9,239 nucleotides of DNA. It comes from JAFNAG01 sp041501225 (lineage in GTDB: Bacteria; Acidobacteriota; UBA6911). The notes below the pieces were generated by a model. That model worked only from the letters and a program-made list of their open reading frames with translations, searched no databases and had not been told where the DNA came from. The translations under genes were made by a program, and so were the position numbers. The stretch lies in the NCBI GenBank assembly GCA_041501225.1, contig JBGQNR010000248.1, forward strand, positions 1 to 9,239. Reading direction: 5' to 3'. Below, in pieces: positions 6,043-9,239 of this stretch (the first letter of the stretch is position 1; every line of letters begins with the position of its first letter).

Positions 6043-9000
6043 ATGTTTTTCAGGCGGTTCATTCCCTACGCAGCGCTTGTTTTTTGCGGTATTGCAGCTG
6101 TAGTGGCTTCCCAGGTACCGGAACCCGCGTATTCCGATTTGAAGTGGCGCCTCATTGGACCCCTGCGCGCCGGCTGGTCGACATGCGCGGCCGGGGATCC
6201 GTCCGCACCGGAGACCTTTTACTTTGGCGCCGCAGATGGCGGGATCTGGAAAACGGCGGATGCAGGCCACACCTGGGTGTCGCTGTTCGACAAAGAGGCG
6301 GTAGCCTCCATCGGTGCTCTCGAAATCGCTCCCAGTGATTCGCAGATGATCTACGCGGGCACGGGACAGCCGGAACCCCGCTATGACATCGCTGCCGGCG
6401 ATGGTGTTTACCGGTCGCGAGATGGCGGCAAAACCTGGGGGCATCTCGGTCTCGCGGATTCCCGGCACATCGGTAGAATCGTCGTCGATCCGCGCAATCC
6501 CGACACGGTAATCGTGGCCGCATTGGGTCACGTATTTGGACCCAATCTCGAACGAGGAGTTTTCCGCACAACGGACGGCGGAAAGACTTGGCAGAAGGTG
6601 CTTTTCAAAGACGAAAACACCGGAGCGGTGGACCTCGCCTGCGATCTCTCCAATCCCGACGTCCTGTATGCGGCGCTGTGGCAAATGCGGTGCAATCCCT
6701 GGCAGTCGTATTTCACTCCGCTCGCCGGCCCCGGAAGCGGCATTTACAAATCTGTAGATGGCGGCAGGAATTGGGCGCCGGTCTCGACGCGAGGCTTGCC
6801 CAGGGGCCCGTTCGGCCGCATCGGGCTCGCAGCCAAAGGGGTGAGGGTTTATGCGGCGATCAGCGCCGAGACCGGCGCCGGCCTTTACCGCTCCGATGAC
6901 GGCGGGGAGAATTGGCAGCAGCTGAGCGACGATGCCAGTTTTGCCGACTGGTACTTTGCCCGTCTGACGATCGATCCACGCAGTCCCGACACCGTGTACG
7001 TCATGGGGCGCTCTGTGCGGCGCTCGACCGATGGCGGCAAGACATTCACGATCACCAAAGGAGCGCCCGGTGGAGATGATTACCATTTTCTCTGGATCAA
7101 TCCCAAGGATCCCCGGCGCATGATTCTGGCCAGCGATCAGGGAACCACGATCAGCCTCAACGGCGGAGACAGCTGGAGCAGTTGGTACAATCAGCCGACC
7201 GGCCAGTTTTACCACCTTGCTACCGACGAGCGCTTTCCTTACTGGATTTACAGTGGCCAGCAGGACAGTGGCACGGTCGCGGTCGCGAACCGCAGCGATT
7301 ACGGGCAGCTTACCTTTCGGGACTGGCATCCCGTGGGTGGGGACGAGCGCGATTATGATATGCCCGACCCCACGAACCCGGACATCGTTTATGGGAGCGG
7401 GCTCGGCGGGCGCCTGTCGCGCTGGGACGCCCGCACCGGTCAGGTTCAAAATGTCTCTCCCTGGCCGGTGTCCAGCTACGGAGCCCGCCCCACGACCGTG
7501 CGCTATCGCTATGACTGGATCACGCCGCTTGCGATCTCCCGCCAAGCGCCTTACGCCCTGTATTTTGGTGCGCAGGTCCTGTTCCGCTCCAACGACGGAG
7601 GCCAGCATTGGGAAACGATCAGCCGGGATTTGACCGGAGCCGTCGAAGGTACGAAGGATTGTGCCGGCAATGTCCCTATCGAGCGCGCCCGCGCCTGTGG
7701 CTATGGCATCATTTTCACCCTTGGCCTTTCGCCAACGAACAAAGACCTAGTCTGGGTCGGGACCGACAATGGCTTGATCCAACTCACCCGCGACGGCGGT
7801 AAGAACTGGCAGAATGTCACTCCACCCGGGCTCCCCGACTGGAGCAAGGTGGCGCAGATCGACCCGTCAGCGGCTGATCCGGCGACCGCATTCGCCGCTG
7901 TCGATCGTCACCGCCTTGACGACTACGGGCCCCACGCCTACCGGACTCATGATTACGGCAGGACCTGGGCTGAGATCGGGGGCGGATTGCCAAAGGAAGC
8001 CTATGTCAACGTGGTGCGCCAGGACCCGGTCCAGCCCAAGCTACTGTTCGCCGGGACCAGCCGCGGTGTCTTTGTTTCATTCGATGACGGGGATCATTGG
8101 CAGCCGCTGCAGCTCAATCTGCCCACGAGTGGCGTAAACGATCTCGCGATCCACGGCAACGACCTGGTTGCCGCAACCCAGGGCCGCGCGATCTGGGTGC
8201 TGGACGATATCAGCCCTCTACGGCACATGTCGGCAGAAGTGATCGGCGCGGACGCCTATCTCTTCCCGCCGGCGCCGGCATTCAGGCTCATCCAGAACCA
8301 GAATAAGGACACGCCTCTCCCGCCCGACGAGCCGACCACTCCCAATCCGCCGGAAGGGGCCATCCTCGATTATTATCTGGCGCATGCTCCGGAGGGGGTC
8401 GTGACGCTCGAGATTATCGATTCCGCAGGCAAGCTGGTGCAGAGATTCCAGAGTGATCAAGTTCCACTGAAGCCGGAAGCGGAACAATATTTCGCGGACC
8501 GGTGGTTGACGCCACGGGCCGCGCTCCCCGCTCGTCCCGGCCACAATCGGATCACCTGGAATCTGCGCTACCCGAGACCTCAGGCGCTGCAGTATGAGTA
8601 CTCCATTGCCGCTGTCGTAGGTGGCACGGAAGCCTTGCCCGCCGGCGCGCTGGTGCTGCCGGGCCGGTACGAAGTTCGCCTCAAGGTGGGCGGGCGCACC
8701 TATAGCCGGCCACTGACCGTGCAGCTCGACCCGCGCGTGAAAGTTTCCGCATCCGATCTGGCCGCGCAGCTGGCATTCGAGCGCCAGGCCGCCGACCGCA
8801 TGGCGCTCTCCACGTCCACATGCCGGGAAATCGCCGGTATCTCCAAACGGCTCGCAGAAACAAGAGGGAAGATGCAAGGCCGGCAGGATCTCGCGGCAGT
8901 AATGTCCTCCATGCAAAGCATGGCGGAAGAGCTCGACCGGTTTCTAAATGGTACATCACCCGACAACATCGCGGAGATCGGCGCGGCGCTCACCGGTCTG

Positions 9001-9201
9001 GAGACCGATGTCGAAGGCACGGATCAAGCGCCGACCCCACCCGAGCGGGAGGTCCTGCAGACCTACGGCAGGCGCCTCGAGGCAGCTGTGGCCCGCTGGA
9101 AGCAGCTCAGGTCCGGACCGCTAAGCGATCTCGACCGCAAGATCCAGGCCGCCGGCTTCCCTTCGATCCTACTGAATAGCCAACAAACTAGGGTGTCATG
9201 A
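6043..9201 (+). CDS. Exported Asp-box (BNR) / VPS10-sortilin-like beta-propeller protein
   Basis: A 1052-residue exported protein, of the kind often labelled glycosyl hydrolase or sortilin-like; its activity is unknown. Residues 1-23 form a signal peptide with no lipobox. Eleven Asp-box-like motifs (S/T-x-D-G-G-x-T-W) begin at 71, 125, 176, 237, 284, 328, 371, 516, 582, 635 and 679; those at 71, 371, 635 and 679 are degenerate. They mark blade turns of one or two large beta-propellers covering about 35-720. The wide gap between 378 and 516 still has propeller-like strands. A Pro-rich linker (about 757-770) leads to an Ig/FlgD-like beta-sandwich (about 772-895), then a helical tail (about 903-1045) with coiled-coil-like heptads. 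Asp-boxes are structural and do not prove catalysis; no sialidase Arg triad or FRIP motif is evident. The length fits a family common in Acidobacteria. The stop overlaps the next start, so cotranscription is likely. Confidence 0.88.
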   Translation: MFFRRFIPYAALVFCGIAAVVASQVPEPAYSDLKWRLIGPLRAGWSTCAAGDPSAPETFYFGAADGGIWKTADAGHTWVSLFDKEAVASIGALEIAPSDSQMIYAGTGQPEPRYDIAAGDGVYRSRDGGKTWGHLGLADSRHIGRIVVDPRNPDTVIVAALGHVFGPNLERGVFRTTDGGKTWQKVLFKDENTGAVDLACDLSNPDVLYAALWQMRCNPWQSYFTPLAGPGSGIYKSVDGGRNWAPVSTRGLPRGPFGRIGLAAKGVRVYAAISAETGAGLYRSDDGGENWQQLSDDASFADWYFARLTIDPRSPDTVYVMGRSVRRSTDGGKTFTITKGAPGGDDYHFLWINPKDPRRMILASDQGTTISLNGGDSWSSWYNQPTGQFYHLATDERFPYWIYSGQQDSGTVAVANRSDYGQLTFRDWHPVGGDERDYDMPDPTNPDIVYGSGLGGRLSRWDARTGQVQNVSPWPVSSYGARPTTVRYRYDWITPLAISRQAPYALYFGAQVLFRSNDGGQHWETISRDLTGAVEGTKDCAGNVPIERARACGYGIIFTLGLSPTNKDLVWVGTDNGLIQLTRDGGKNWQNVTPPGLPDWSKVAQIDPSAADPATAFAAVDRHRLDDYGPHAYRTHDYGRTWAEIGGGLPKEAYVNVVRQDPVQPKLLFAGTSRGVFVSFDDGDHWQPLQLNLPTSGVNDLAIHGNDLVAATQGRAIWVLDDISPLRHMSAEVIGADAYLFPPAPAFRLIQNQNKDTPLPPDEPTTPNPPEGAILDYYLAHAPEGVVTLEIIDSAGKLVQRFQSDQVPLKPEAEQYFADRWLTPRAALPARPGHNRITWNLRYPRPQALQYEYSIAAVVGGTEALPAGALVLPGRYEVRLKVGGRTYSRPLTVQLDPRVKVSASDLAAQLAFERQAADRMALSTSTCREIAGISKRLAETRGKMQGRQDLAAVMSSMQSMAEELDRFLNGTSPDNIAEIGAALTGLETDVEGTDQAPTPPEREVLQTYGRRLEAAVARWKQLRSGPLSDLDRKIQAAGFPSILLNSQQTRVS

Positions 9202-9239
9202 TGGCGGGACAAGTGGGCACCGGGCGCCGCACGGCGCTC
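9198..9239 (+). CDS. 5' end of a downstream gene (partial)
   Basis: The propeller gene ends ATGA, and from 9198 a new frame reads MMAGQVGTGRRTAL to the window edge. A second ATG at 9201 gives the same frame. The overlap is the type seen in operons. The upstream AGGG is only a weak ribosome site, fitting translational coupling. The paired Arg residues near the start could open a signal or membrane anchor, but fourteen codons allow no function call. Confidence 0.45.
   Translation, partial: MMAGQVGTGRRTAL

Noticed and set aside
5887..7608. 573-codon minus-strand open frame opposite the propeller gene
   Set aside because: It is antisense to repeated Asp-box coding sequence, has no ribosome site or recognisable domain, and its composition matches a GC-bias shadow.

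Overview
The window looks like chromosomal DNA from a high-GC, Gram-negative soil-type bacterium, most likely an Acidobacteriota member near the Solibacter/Bryobacter group. This is an inference from gene content, not a database match. The clues are a BlaI/BlaR1-type pair whose sensor ends in carboxypeptidase-regulatory and TonB-C domains, a roughly 1050-residue Asp-box propeller protein, a secreted GH51 enzyme with Gly/Ala/Pro-rich inserts, and structured GC-rich intergenic repeats.

Layout, left to right. Positions 1-87 hold the last 28 codons of an unidentified plus-strand gene. Positions 161-223 hold two strong hairpins. A secreted alpha-L-arabinofuranosidase (GH51) occupies 274-2475 on the minus strand. 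A 214-bp divergent spacer follows, ending in a perfect palindromic operator against the start codon of a BlaI/MecI-family repressor (2690-3064). The repressor overlaps by ATGA with an M56/BlaR1-family membrane metallopeptidase (3061-4833). From 4834 to about 6042 the DNA is degenerate: a cloverleaf-like repeat (4964-5009), a second inverted repeat (5048-5070), a 5'-truncated and frameshifted O-methyltransferase relic on the minus strand (5090-5721), and a short inverted-repeat element (about 5708-5784) that sits exactly at the truncation point. Smaller hairpins follow at 5881-5936. The right third is one large secreted Asp-box/sortilin-like propeller gene (6043-9201). Its stop codon overlaps the start of a further gene that runs off the window (from 9198).

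How the genes work together. The BlaI-type repressor and BlaR1-type protease form a two-gene autoregulated unit: envelope sensing, proteolysis, then derepression. No beta-lactamase or PBP gene lies beside them, so their regulon is not visible here. The arabinofuranosidase and the propeller protein are both exported, consistent with a polymer-degrading life style, but nothing shows that they share a pathway. I see no clear new multi-gene system. The points most worth a second look are the sensor's domain architecture, the operator abutting an SD-less start codon, and the pseudogene cut by an inverted-repeat element.
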